The position numbers and the translations under genes are program-made. From assembly GCA_025093555.1 (NCBI GenBank), contig JAIWNF010000043.1, forward strand, positions 248,001-312,000: a DNA stretch of 64,000 nucleotides. Direction: 5' to 3'. The notes beneath the pieces are model-generated. The model was not told the origin of the DNA, searched no databases, and worked only from the letters and a program-made list of their open reading frames with translations. Position 1 is the stretch's first letter, and each line of letters opens with the position of its first letter. Positions 25,656 to 38,637 of the stretch are shown piece by piece. The stretch is from Circinella umbellata. Taxonomy: Eukaryota; Mucoromycota; Mucoromycetes; Mucorales; Lichtheimiaceae.

Positions 25656-27389
25656 CTATTTGGCATACGCTTCAATCAAAGAAGTGATGGCATCCCATGT
25701 ACCAAAAATGAGACCAACAACTCCCATAACAAGGGCTAAAAATCCCCACGCAATTTCGTAGATTGGCTTATTTCTAAAGCCAGTCAGCTTCCAATAACAG
25801 AGCACAGGAATAATAAAAATAGTTGTACTATAACCAAACGCTCCAAACAGACTCATCAGAGGACTGAAATAAGGGACTGTACATGCGATAACAGTCATAA
25901 GAATTACCACTATTCATTGATAAATTTGTAAAAATAAAGATAAAAGCATTAATTAATGGTAACGAAGATTATTGAGATATTGCATAGGTTCTTTTTGGGG
26001 GGCGAATATAGATTATGATTTTGGGCAATAAATAAAATAATAGACAAAGTTTATTTACCACAGATACGCCAGATTGCACGATATAATAATTCTTTTTTCT
26101 TGCCTAATTTTTCAACGGTAATATTCATCATGTATTCACTATCAAGGACAAACGAGCCTGCAAAGATTGGAATACTAACAGTGATATTTGTAGTAACCAT
26201 CACTATTGCCAAAATCCTTCCAATACTATCATGAGGAATACTGTTATAAATAGGATTTTGCGCAGTTTCACCATAGACAAGATAACCAGGAATAGCGACC
26301 ATAATATATAAAAGAGCACAACTGGATAAACCCAACATCGCAACAATAGGCCATCGTTCCGGGCGTCTCATTGCAGCTTCACAATTTGGATATATAACAT
26401 TTCCACCTAAACTAAATGCAATAATAGCAATAGCACCTGGCCAGCCATCCCAAATGACATTTTCCTTGACAGTGTCTTCCTGGTTAGGACGATCAAGTGC
26501 AGCTTCAATGACACAAATAAGAGTTGTACCAACTGTGACAATAACACCTAAAAGTGATGTCCAGCTCAAGCTATCCATGTTTTTCATAAAGACAAAAGGA
26601 ATACAAATGGCAGCAGCGAAAATAATAGTCCATGGTATATAACCAATTTCAGCAACGGTGCCTTTACACAAATCGTTTAAGTTTTGACCACAAAGTACAA
26701 GATAAAGAGTAGGTGTACCCAAAAGAATCCATGCATTAAAAAAGAATGAAGTGTAGCCACCCCATCTCCCAAAAGCAGCTGTAGCGATTCTGTTAACCGA
26801 TGGTAATCTTTTATCGCCACCATAATACAAACATCGTACAAGAATAATAGAAGCATACTGTAATTACATATTCGTTTTGATGCAATAATAATAGACACAT
26901 AAATATAAATACAATGACAATGACAAGATAAAGAATATTATTGTGTTAGATGGTTTATGACTAAATAAATTTTGAATATACTTTTTATCTTGCTATAATA
27001 ACAGAACGTTACTCACTGTGACCATCCACCAACATAAGAGTAGCAATACTAAAGCGCTCCATCCTCCTGCGGCAAGTACAGAAGGTAATGAAAGCATACC
27101 TGTTCCACATACACAACAGACGATATTGTAATATGCAGTGACCGATCTACCAGCTTGTGTACGATCAACGTCAAAATCTGGATCGTGAAGTTTTGTTTTA
27201 TAATCGTAAGCTAAATTTCATTTAACAAAAAAAAAAAACGGTTGTATGGTAAACATTTGAAATCATGACACTCCAAAATACATATACATTATTCTTACGA
27301 AGACGTTTGATTAGTGCAGGAATAACTACTGAAGAATCAAAACTTGAAGTTCTAGATTTGTCATTCAGTATATTTGCTTTTCCACTCAT
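25656..27389 (-). CDS. AAAP-family amino acid transporter, copy 2 (Aa_trans)
   Basis: Four exons (27389-27299, 27210-27017, 26857-26059, 25909-25656) give 445 residues. The fold signatures match copy 1: SVTAYYNIVCCVCGTGMLSL, YTSFFFNAWILLGTPTLYLV, IAFSLGGNVIYPNCEAAMRR, PGYLVYGETAQNPIYNSIP, and GYSTTIFIIPVLCYWKLTGF. The N-terminal cytosolic tail (about 30 residues) differs most between the copies. That is usual for tails controlling trafficking or turnover. Conserved exon lengths and a head-to-tail arrangement show a tandem duplication, now clearly diverged. A probable plasma-membrane or vacuolar amino-acid carrier of unknown substrate. Confidence 0.93.
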
Positions 27390-30300
27390 TGTTTTCTATG
27401 TATGTTAGAAAAAATTAAGAGAATATAAGATAAAGCGGAAAAAAAGTTAAAGAAAAAAAATTGCTGATAAACTTAATGCATCTTGTTTGAATCTTATATA
27501 AATGTGCTTTATAATGTATTTTGAGGAGAGAAGAGTATTTCATTATAGCTACGTATTGAATCTTTCCTCAGTTTCTATTCATTAGAGTATAAACTTTTTT
27601 TTGAAAAAAAAAAGAAGGACGGAGATACTGTACACTATGCCTAGAGTAGTTTCCTTTTTAAAAACAATGAATCACTTATTTAACAGTTTGCTAGGTCTTT
27701 TTCAGTCTTCCCCGTTTTCTATTTCTTGTAAGTATTTTAATCAAAAACAAAATTTAAAAGAACGAAAATAAATAAAAAAAAACCCAACAACATTGGATTT
27801 CATACATATTAGCTTTAAGTTTATATATATTATGTGTAGCATAGATAAGGTTTATTCTGTAAAATCATATTTGATTATTTCATACCTTATACGTACAGCA
27901 GGTTCATCCATATCAATAACTTTTCATACAAAAAAGTAAAAAGCAATTCTGGGAATTTAAACCCGCCGTTTTTCCTTTCTAAATATGTGTATTCGAAGTA
28001 GTCAAGGAACTTTTTTTGCTATGACAAAAATGGATATTTCTGTAAAAAAAAGTTCACATGTACCCTCGGTAAATAAAAATGGTGCCTAAAATTCTGTATT
28101 CAGTTTTGTGTAGAATTACATTACTAATTCATATGCGCTACTTTCTCTCTTATTAAATGATAACTAGTAATATTTAAAGTATTTGTTATGAAAAGTAACC
28201 TTTTTTAATTTTACAGCTTATAGTTAAAATATTGCATGATCATATTAATTCATGCCTTTATATAAGATGTATAAGAATAATTGTTTATTAGTTTATAAAA
28301 AAAGACCGATTATACATATTTTTGGATTCAGGCAACACAAAGATGTCGCTTTGCAGTCGCGTGACCATTCAACTGTTATTTTTGTAGAGTTATGAATTAT
28401 TATGGGCTAATTTTCATTGCTCAAATCACATCCACATACCATTTTTCTTCTTAACATTGCATCACAATAAAATCAGTGCTCTTTTATCATCACTGCTACT
28501 AGTACTACTAATAATATTGGTACTACAAGTACATGCATATTGATCAAATTATAAAATTAAATATTTTTTTAAGTTTCTCATGACATGTGTATGCGAAATG
28601 ATATCTTATCGATTTTTTATATCCCAATAGTATTAAGTGAACATTAACTCAGAAGAAAAATAAGTCGTGGGAAATATTGGCCAGATTTATGGTATTTTCT
28701 TAAACAAGAAACTGTATACCATGTGGAACATATTCGTACTGTAATAAACTCACAGACGCTTTTTTTGCCATTGGCCACAGTTTATATGACAGCTTATCAT
28801 GAATAGCTCATAGCTTTCTATTTTTGGTTTTATATAATAATTATGTGAAGTTATCACAAACTCTAAAAAACAAACTTGTCATTTTCATATATAAAGAAGC
28901 AGAAATATTTTACATTCATTATTTTAATGATAATAGTAATGAAATTATATTAGAGTATTTCTGCTTTTCACAATTGTAGAAAAAATACTAATATAGTTCT
29001 CTCTTTACTTTTAAAACTGTCACATATTAGATAGTCTGTCTATATTAGATTGTTGTAATCAAACTCGATATGAAGAGAAGAGAAAAAAATAATGTAATAG
29101 ATGCTGAAAAATTCGGATTTCGTCATCGTTGGGCGACAGAACATGGTAGTCGTTGTACAGTAGTACAACAAAAACAAAGTAAAAAAAAATGAAATGATTT
29201 TCTCTTGATCTTTCTATAATTAATAAAATATAACAATAATAGTTGAAGAGAGCTAAAAGGAGAACGAAAAGAAAAGGTATCCAAAAACAAAAAGTGTTGT
29301 ATTTTTACTAGGATTATGCGAGCATGTCGTCTTAAATATATGTTATGAAGGTAGTCATTAATCATGGGATACTTTCTTCCTTTTTTAGATTGTCAATACC
29401 AAAAACACAGAGGAGACAAAAGAACAAAAAAGGCTGTTCCGTTACTGGTATATGACCGTGGCAAAAAAAAAAATATCAAGATCTGCGTAAAAGTTTATCT
29501 TGGATCGCATACGATCAAATTGTACTCCATGCAAAATAACTTGCCCATTGTAACTTTCTTTTTTGCTATTTAAACAAAAGACAAAAAAAAATGCGCATGA
29601 AGGTTGGAATCAGAGTAAAGTTCAATTCTAAAACACTCGGCTTCCTTGCCTAAGGAAGTTTTATTTTCTATTAGGATTGTAAAATGTTCCTATTTTCCAA
29701 TTCACGTTATACAGCAGCCGGATTAATGCGCCGAGTTTGGTAGTACACACACTTTCCTTTCTAATTGTGTGTAACCATAATATCCAATAGAGATTCAGTT
29801 TAATCTTCCATAAATATAATGGTTGCCTTTGTTTCAAAAAAAAAATTGTTGAGCCTCGTCAATCTGAAGTTATTCAGCTGTTTTATCGATTTATGTCTCA
29901 TTTACAAACCCTACAATGTAATTAAACGATAATGAAAAAAAAATATTTTTACGTGTTATGCTGTGTGTACAAATGATCCCGGTATCATCCATTTCACTCC
30001 TATCGATTAACGGGGGTGATGAATTATGAAACGTAACACAGATTCAACTCAAAGAAAGTTCTGCGGGTTCTAGCTCAATAATATACAACAATAACTCCAC
30101 CAATGTTATACTAACACTAGATACTATGTATAAACACTATACTATCTACTTAAGATAAAACGGGTAAATGACCATTATTGGTAAGTCATGTGCTCTATAT
30201 TTTACTGATATTATTAAAAAGCATTCATCTTTCTATCGGCACACTATAAAGTACGAGGAAAAGGAGCTAATATACCAAATTATAAACGGCGCGCTTGTTT

Positions 30301-33300
30301 TATGCAACATGACTATCATTCCATATATTTCCAGCATCAGATACAGTTTATGAACAAATAGTACATAGAAAAATTCAAGTAAACATATCAATATAAATAA
30401 AATAAAAACATGGACTGTGAAAGAAAGCTTTTAAATAAAAGTATACTGTAAAACCCACTTTTATGCATGCAAAAAATATGTTGTGTCACATCAAGTGGTC
30501 ATTGTTGTTACTGCTTGCTTATATATTCTTACGTGTACCATGGCTTGTACTATCGAATTACAGTTAGGTTAAATCAACGACGATTAGATATTATTCATTA
30601 CTGGATTATTGTGCATTGATCTTTTGTTAATGATTCGGTCCGCGAATCGTAAGGAAAAAAAAAACTAATATAGTATTCACAACATGTTTGAGAACGAAAA
30701 ATCAATATTTAGTACTATTCACGATAATGCATCGGCCAAAAAAATATTAGTTCGTCAATGATTTCACTTCTTTTTTTGAGGAGCTGCATGATGTCATGAA
30801 TGATACTTAATAAAAAGAGTATTACTTCGTAACAGATAAACACGGAAAGTTCAGGGAATTGGCGGAACAAAACGCGATTATGTTCAAAAGATATTAAAGA
30901 TGGTAAATGTTGTTCAGGAAAGATGATGACTAATTTTAAGCACCACCACACGATGAGAGTTATGGCGGCGCGCCTAATATTTTTTTTTTTTTTTGTGAAT
31001 CTTGCCACGTACTACACATATTACAATATGTATATGGCTCAAGTAGCTAGATTTATCCTTTTAAGATATCAATAAATGATTCTCATTTACATTTGAAGAA
31101 AGTAACACCCGAAAAAAAATATTGTCTTCTTTTGTTGTCAGCTACGAATCAAAAAACTTTAATTTATCACCCCCTCCTTAGATCATCATCTCAATACTGC
31201 GTATACAACTTTAAATTAGACATTATCGAACATGGTTTACTGTTTTAGTAATTCTTTAAGTTACAAATTGTATCAAGAGAACAATGACAACGCGAAATTA
31301 AGACCAAAATCTGTTCGTCAAAATTACTGAATCAACATGAATGTTTTGCTTATACGTAAAATTGTCAATTGTACTGAGTTTTCTTCTTTATGCAAAGCGA
31401 ACACGTTATTCGTATGGGACCAGTCGGGTGTTTTTGTAGTATGTGCTATTTTGGAAAAATTAAACCGCTGCCCAACACAAGTACTTTGTATTTTTGAGCC
31501 CCATAAAAACAACTGAAAGCTGTTTCATTGTTTGCAGAAAGTATCAAGTTGTTTCAGAAAACGTCGCAGTACATGGTAACACTGTGAGAATAGTTTGTTG
31601 TCCATAACTATGAAACTAAACGTTGCTGTCATGGCAACATATGAACCGAGTCTTGGTTTTAAATAACAAAAAGATCTGCGGTTGTCAAAATAAAACTGGG
31701 GAAATTGAACAAACGCTAGCAAAAGAAAGGGTTCTTATTTTATTTCGCCTATAATGTTTTATTATTCCCATTTCAAGGCGAAAACGCTTCATATCATTGA
31801 TTCCTTTTTTCTTTTTCTTGCTGAGTATTGAATAACATGGAATACCCGAATGAGTGAATAATCAAGAAGTTTTTATCGGCGATCCGACTTTAATAAAGAT
31901 AAATATATCTTAAAGATAGCTATTGCTTTTCTTCTTTTTTTGGTTGTTGCAAGAAGTGATAGATATTAGGTAGAAACGTTTCTTTTGCAATTGGATCACT
32001 GGGCTTAAAGCGGTTAAAAAAAATCAAAGAGAGACGCATGGTTACCTAAAAAGTGACCAGTAACTTAATTCAGATTAGTATATTTAAGTGTTACGCTAGG
32101 AAAATTTGAGCATCAGTTATTTTGTGAAACTAAGTTTATTCGCAATTCAAAGAATTATTCCCAGAATAGTAAGTAGATCGAAGATAAGCTAAAATGGCAA
32201 AATATACCCTCATCCTGATATGGCAGTGTACCTGGACTCTTAAACTTGGTAGTGATTCATGTTATTATGATATATGAATATGTATAAATGAATATGTATA
32301 AATGCGTAATAACTGTGTCACTGAAATAGCTTGATATCAAATGATAGTAATAATAATATCAACAGATTCTTTGTGCCTAGATCTCAAACTGAAACGAAAA
32401 AAAAAATCATCATATAAAATTATTTTTTCTTGTCAAACCGCTATCATCCCACTCTTTCATTCTGCTATTGTATAATTTCATTAGCCATATTAATAACATA
32501 TTTCATCTCTTTTGTTCTTACGCGCGGAAATATGTCTTGATTTATCACATGATCTTAGGTTCAACAAAAAAAAAAAAGAGATTATATTTCTTCTTGCGGG
32601 ATGATAATTATGGGATTTTTTTTTGTGGGGCAAAATGAAGAACTGATTTGCAGGTTCAGTTAATAGCAGATCCAATCAAATGAGTAGGAAATGATATAAG
32701 AAATAAATCCAGGAACTCCGCAAAGCCAAGCATCAAAATGGATTGGATAAAGAATAGGATGAATTAGAAATGAAGTTGAATGTGAGTCGGGCATCGTTTG
32801 ACCTTTTTGCTCAAACGAAAATAAATAAATACTATATTTTGGCCGCGCAACTAATGATTTTGATTTATTTTTCTTCTTCTCAGGCCTTTTAAAACTCCTA
32901 TCCTCCTTTCTTTCTCTAAACGACAATGAATCATATTTTATCTAAACATACTGATAATGCGCCACTTCCCCTTCCATTTCCGAAGCTTGATGTAACGCCT
33001 CTTTCCTCAACAGGGAGAATTAGGAAAACAAGGACACAAAGTTTTTTTTTATATCTTTCATAAAATATGTCAAATTTTATTTCTAATAATTTGTTTACAC
33101 AAAGCTTTGTTTTTTTAACTTTCTTTTTTAAATCATCACAAAAAAAAAAAGAAGTAAGAAGGTGTGCGTGAGTGAATATGTTTGTGTGAATGTAATGATA
33201 GTGAAAAAATAATAATAAGCGTGTGTATTCTCAATAATAATACGCTTAAAGAATGATCCGAAGTTCTACGAAAATAAAAAAGTGCACCTGTTCCTTTTTG

Positions 33301-33776
33301 GTGCAACATGGTCCCTACTCTCTCACACTGCTTTCAATAGTTATTTTATTTCTCTCCCCGCAAAGCTGTTGACTACCAACTACTTTTTTTTTTTCTACAC
33401 AACGACACTTGACCCGCCTCTTTGGTTTTTTTTTAGTGGTTTTTTTTTTTTTTTTTTACTCCACAAACTTCTCACACAGGACAGTTTGGAAACGCATTAT
33501 TTTTTTTTACTTTTCTTTCCTCTTTTTGTCTGTTCCTCCTTTTTTTATTTATTTCGACATTAGCTCCTCCACATTAAAAAAAAAAATAAGTTTGTCGTTT
33601 GTGTCATTTTCCAGCCAAAAGTTTCATTCTTTTTTTTTTATTTTATTTTTGTTTTGTTTTTGTTTTGTACAGTTTTTTTTTCTTTTAATCCCGTTTTATT
33701 GGTTGTTAAACCCAAAGATTCATTCCCGCCCAAACCCTGTTTTATTCTTCTTTCTTCATTACATTTGTAAAATATA
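27390..33776. other. Gene-poor 6.4-kb intergenic block with coding relics
   Basis: No intact gene is supported. Short coding-like remnants appear: 28668-28805 (+, with YWPDLWYFLKQETVYHVEH), 29070-29190 (+, FGFRHRWATEHGSRC), 29390-29460 (+, DKRTKKAVPLLVYDRGK), 30715-31008 (-) and 31324-31722 (-). Each ends in stops, and frames shift between them, as in an old insertion. The last 750 bp before the WOPR gene are extremely T-rich (poly-T runs to 17), a long pyrimidine leader. Confidence 0.4.
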
Positions 33777-35882
33777 ATGTTGGTTACCGAAACATTTCAT
33801 GGTTTCATTGAAACAACTCAAGATGTATTACTTATATTTGAAGGCTGTCGACGTGGGTTACTGCCGAGAATATGCCGTCGTCTTCAAGAAAAAGAAAGAA
33901 AAATGATCCAATCTGGTTCAGTCTTTGTATTTGATGAACGAGAATCAGGTAAGCATATAAAGTTTAATTAAAAAAAAAAAGAATATCTATCCATATACTT
34001 ATCCATGCATATCATTATCATTATTGTTATTATATTAGGAATTAAACGTTGGACAGATGGTAGAGTATGGAGTCCATCTCGTATCCTTGGTAACTTTTTG
34101 ATCTATCGGGAGTTGGATAAACGAGCACCTGGAGAGAAACGATATTCAATCACGGCTACATCTGCTGCTGCAGCAGGTGATATGCGGCAGCGCAGTTATA
34201 GTGCAGACCATGGTATGGGAGGAGCATCATCACCAACATCCGATGCGGGAGGAGGCGGAAGTGTTGATCGCAGTCGTGAACGTCAGCTGGTTGGTAGTCT
34301 ATCCGACTCTTACAAGTTCCGCGCTGACGGTCTGATCAAGAAAACAATGTCCATCGTTGTAAATGGTGTGGCTCAGCATTTGATATCCTACTATCACCCC
34401 AATGATGTCCTGCAGGGTAATTTACGTAGTCCCACGTCTGTGCCCGAGTTAGCAAGTCTTGAAATCTCTCCTGAACTCCTTGTTAAACAGAATTTCCGTA
34501 TTCCTCCTATGGTAGAGCCTGCATATGATCGTCATGGTAATGAAACTTCACAATTAAGTCCTCTTACACCACCAGACTCTTTGACTGGATCTTATGGAGG
34601 TAAAAATTGATATATACTTATATATATTTGTCGATTGTTGCTGTGTATAAATTTTTTTATTTATTTATGTTTATATAACTACATGGTGTGTTCTAATGCA
34701 TATGCACCTAAACATACATGTATATATATAAGGGGGGAGAGTGAAAAGAAAAAAAAAGACATGCAACAAACAACAAACAACCATAACAAAATTCTGATTT
34801 TCTACTTCTTTTTTTTTTTCTTTTTGATAGACCGCCGTATGCATCAATCACTTCGCAGTATGTCTGTGGGCTCTTTAAGAGTGCCAGATAATATCGCCAA
34901 TTCACACCTTCTGTATCAAACACCGTATCACCGCATGGAAAATAGCGACCCAAAGTTTACAACAGCGGCTGGTGCACCACCACAATCATTACCCGCTATT
35001 TACAATACTGGTTATGCCATTCCATCACCCACTAGTTTGTCGTCTTCACCGAGTACACCAATGCTTTCACCCGTAAGACAATCCTATCAACAACATCATC
35101 AACGTCACTTTTCCACTTCATCCGCATCTTATTCAAGAAATTATAATTCTAATGATCTCATAACAATGACATCTCATCCCCAACAGCAACAGCAACAACC
35201 CCAAGCAAACGCATCATCCCACTCTCCACAACAGCAACACGACCATCATCATCATCATCATCAACAACATATGGGAAATGCCCCTTCACTTCCGGATATT
35301 GGATTTTTTGGAAATAACAATAACAACCATCAACATGATAATAGTAATTGTGACGATGCAACCAATAATACAACAATTAAACAAGAATCTCAACAAGACA
35401 GAGAAGGTACGCGGTATGCATCTAACGCCAATCTTGGTCAGCTTTTGAACCCGGTCCATCCTTTGCATAATGTTTCTGCGACGACAACTACACAGCCCCA
35501 ACAATTGTACAATCCAATGACGACATCTGATCAGGGGTACTCTTATAATGGTGCAAATACATCTGCAGGTCAGGAAGAAGGAGCACCTAATACAAGTCGA
35601 AGCAGTGGTAGTATGAGTGGTAGTCCAATTGATCATCATCAAGCGCAACCATCACAACAAGATGGAAGCGGTGGTGGTGGAGGAAGTATTGGTATGGATG
35701 GTTATATGTATTATCAAAATCGTCAACAACCACTTACCAATAATCAACATTTATCCGATCAAGACGCTTCGTTGTACCCTAAAAGTCTTTTGAATCCATT
35801 TTTCGCACATCTTTCACTTCATGATGGTGAAGCGACGGATGGAACAACAGATTTGACAAATGGTTCTTTGATGTTGAAATAA
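33777..35882 (+). CDS. WOPR-family (Gti1/Pac2, Wor1/Ryp1-like) transcription factor
   Basis: Three exons (33777-33948, 34039-34599, 34831-35882) give 594 residues. WOPR box A begins at residue 3: TETFHGFIETTQDVLLIFEG, CRRGLLPR, SGSVFVFDERESGIKRWTDG, RVWSPSRILGNFLIYREL. Box B comes near residue 148-200: YKFRADGLIKKTMSIVVNGV, then AQHLISYYHPNDV. Together the two boxes form the DNA-binding domain of fungal master regulators such as Wor1, Ryp1 and Gti1, which control morphology, sporulation and host-associated programmes. The rest is a Ser/Gln/His/Asn-rich disordered tail, typical of the family. The first intron splits box A at the same Gly that precedes IKRW. The gene has an unusually long T-rich 5' flank. 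Confidence 0.95.
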
Positions 35883-36790
35883 TCTATTACCTCTTCTCAT
35901 TTATATACTACAAATATTCCATATATTCTCTCTTCACTTCTTTTGTTTTTTTTTCTTGTGTATGTTTTACTAAATTTCTATACATATAATCTCTCTCTTA
36001 TGAATTATTTCTTTTTGTTTATTACTTAACCCATATACTCTTTTTTTTTTCTATAAAAAAAAAGATACTCACAAAACACACATCCCTTGTTCTTTTCATA
36101 CAATTATATACATTATATACATTTATTATTATACAAATACTCTTTTTTTTTCTCTCTTTGAAGAAAAAGAGCAACAAAAACCAAGACACTCTATTTCCAA
36201 ATGATCCATGTATTTATTACATTAACTATCTCTCCAAAAAAAAAAAAACCTCTTTTTCTCCTTTCCTTTTTGTTATATTTTTTTGTTTTCCTTTGCTTCT
36301 TCTTCTTTTTTTTCCTCTTTCTGTTTAATTGGTTGCTTTTATTTTTTGCTTCGTTTGCTTTTTTTGTAATAAAAAAAAAAGATATATAAAGTTCTTGTTA
36401 TTGATTTTTTCTTACGCAATTATCTAATATGTAGTAGTTTTAGTCATGAGTTATTGCTATTGTTACTGCTATAGTTATAGTTATAGTTATTGTTATTGTT
36501 ACTATTGTTTATATTGATATATAACATATTTTATAACCATGATAAGCACTTCAACTGCGTGCAAGATTATTTAGATAGATTGTGCACCCGAAACTTTAAC
36601 TATAGTTACTGTTACTATAAGCTGTTCCTTGCTTCCTATTTTATACTGAGTTTTAATCTCTAACTTGTCAATTAAGGTTGCTGTGTGTGTGGCGAGTTCA
36701 ATCCCTTTTTTTTCGTCATTTTTTTTTTTTTTGAGAATAAGGGCTTGGTAATTTTTTATTTTATTTCTGTAGTATCTCTTTTATATATAT
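35883..36790. other. Intergenic T-rich spacer
   Basis: A 3' flank of the WOPR gene and 5' flank of the transporter. It has several poly-T and poly-A runs and a TTATAG/TTATTG-type simple repeat around 36460-36510. No ORF is supported. Confidence 0.5.
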
Positions 36791-38637
36791 ATGACCGAAT
36801 CGAATAGTATACCACTCTTTCTTGGATTAAAATTGCTTCATGTTTTCAGCGTTGGTTGTATAGGCTCGGCTCAGTTCTATCTACCAACATTTTTTAGTAA
36901 AGCATTAAACCTTGGAGCGGATAAAATCGGTTTTATAGTATCTATCAGTAATTAATATCGTTTCTTTTATTTTCTACTCTTTATTCACTTGGTCTCTCTC
37001 TTATTTTATTCTTAATATAATAACACTTTACTTATTAACTATTATTATTGGGGGGGGGAAAGCACCATTCGTGTCTTGTATATCATTTTCGTTATGGATG
37101 TCATGGGCTGATAAGACTCACCAATATAAAAAGATCATGGTGATCAACATGCTGATCGGGTTAATGGCAAGTAAAAAAAAAAAAAAAAAAAAAGACTGTT
37201 GCCGGATTACTAAGAAGAAGAATATTTTCAAAATACTAACTTTTGTATTTTCTTCTATTGCTATTCTATTCTTGTTGCTTCTTATTAATTTAATTTTTTT
37301 TTTTTGCATATATTAGTTTATCTTGTCTATCAGTTTGGTACCATCTATCACAAGTAGTGAATGGATGACAACAATACTCGTGAGCATCAGTTATTTTGGT
37401 TACGCGTTTTTTGCATATCCGATTATAGGCACAATGATTGATTGTGCAACACTACGCGTTCTTGGTGACAGAAAACAACAACTTTATGGAAGACAAAAGG
37501 CGTTTACTCCTGTTGGTTTTGGTGTTTCTATATTTTTGACAGGGCTCTGTATAGAGTTATGGGGTCCTTATGCAGTATTCGGCACATTTGCAACCTGTGT
37601 GTTGGCATTTGTTTGTATTTGTTTAGTCACCGATTTATCACCTTATCCTTGGGATGTCATGACTAGATCACACAACCAAACTTTTAACGCCGAGGAGGTT
37701 ATTATCGATAACGCCGATAATGAAGATAATAAAACAGGACCTGTACCTTCCATGTGGGACCTTATTGAACGACCAGAAGCAGTACGATTTTTTGTTGTTA
37801 TGACATTTTTAGGCATCATCATGGGAATTGTCACGGCATTTCTATTCTTATTTATTGAAAAAGACTTACACGGTTCACCTGCACTCGTAGGACTTCTTGG
37901 ACCGCTTACAAGTTGCACAGAAATCGTTTGTTTCTATTTTGCGAAAAATGTAAGCCTTTTTTCAAAATTAGTATTGTATAAATTAGACGCTCAAGTAACC
38001 TAAAACATTAATTTTGTATACATATATAACTCCATATAGATTTTCAAATGGCTTGGACCGAAAAAAATGATTATTATTGCACATATTGTATTAGCTGTTC
38101 GTTGTGTTATTTATATGCTGGCAACAACCATTTCAAATGGCGCATATTTGGCAGCAGCAAGTCAACCTTTACATGGTAAAGTTATCAATACTCGAAAAAA
38201 AAAAGTTTTTTTAATGATATTATGTCCCCTCCTCAAATATATATATTTTTCCAGTTCTCTTGGCTCACATATCGATAATACTTTTTTTAGGTATCGCTTA
38301 TTCATTTTTATGGAGTGCTGCTGTTGTAGAAGCAGATAATATTGCACCTCCATCTTTAAAGGCTCGGTCACAAGGACTTCTTGGTACAATGTATTTAGGA
38401 TTAGGTGCTGGTATAGGAGCATTATGTGGTTTCGCGTATGAATACTGGGGAGGCGTTGGTTTATGGTTTTTATCCATGATTGTATCCTTTACAAGCTTAT
38501 TTATTTATACATCGCCTATTGTTGATCGAGGTTTTCAATCATTATGTGGCTTTATCAAACACAAGAGGAGAAGCGATGGATATACAGTGATTTCATCAGC
38601 ACACGATGAAGATGATATAAAAGACGATAATGAATAA
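36791..38637 (+). CDS. MFS transporter (MFS_1-like)
   Basis: Five exons (36791-36947, 37063-37166, 37317-37949, 38040-38175, 38291-38637) join to 458 residues with about twelve hydrophobic segments. The N-terminal half begins LFLGLKLLHVFSVGCIGSAQ and FYLPTFFSKALNLGADKIG. A loop after helix 2 reads WMSWADKTHQYKK, the usual D..(G)+ position of MFS proteins. A central acidic loop separates the halves. The second half ends with SFLWSAAVVEADNIAP and GTMYLGLGAGIGALCGF. No substrate can be assigned. The architecture suits the MFS_1_like group of sugar/nucleoside-type permeases. Intron 2 joins in frame only with a GC donor (GCAAGT at 37167). The nearby GT would create an early stop. Confidence 0.85.

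Noticed and set aside
33282..33777. Phe-rich ORFs before the WOPR gene
   Set aside because: They translate the long poly-T leader and have no start context or domain.
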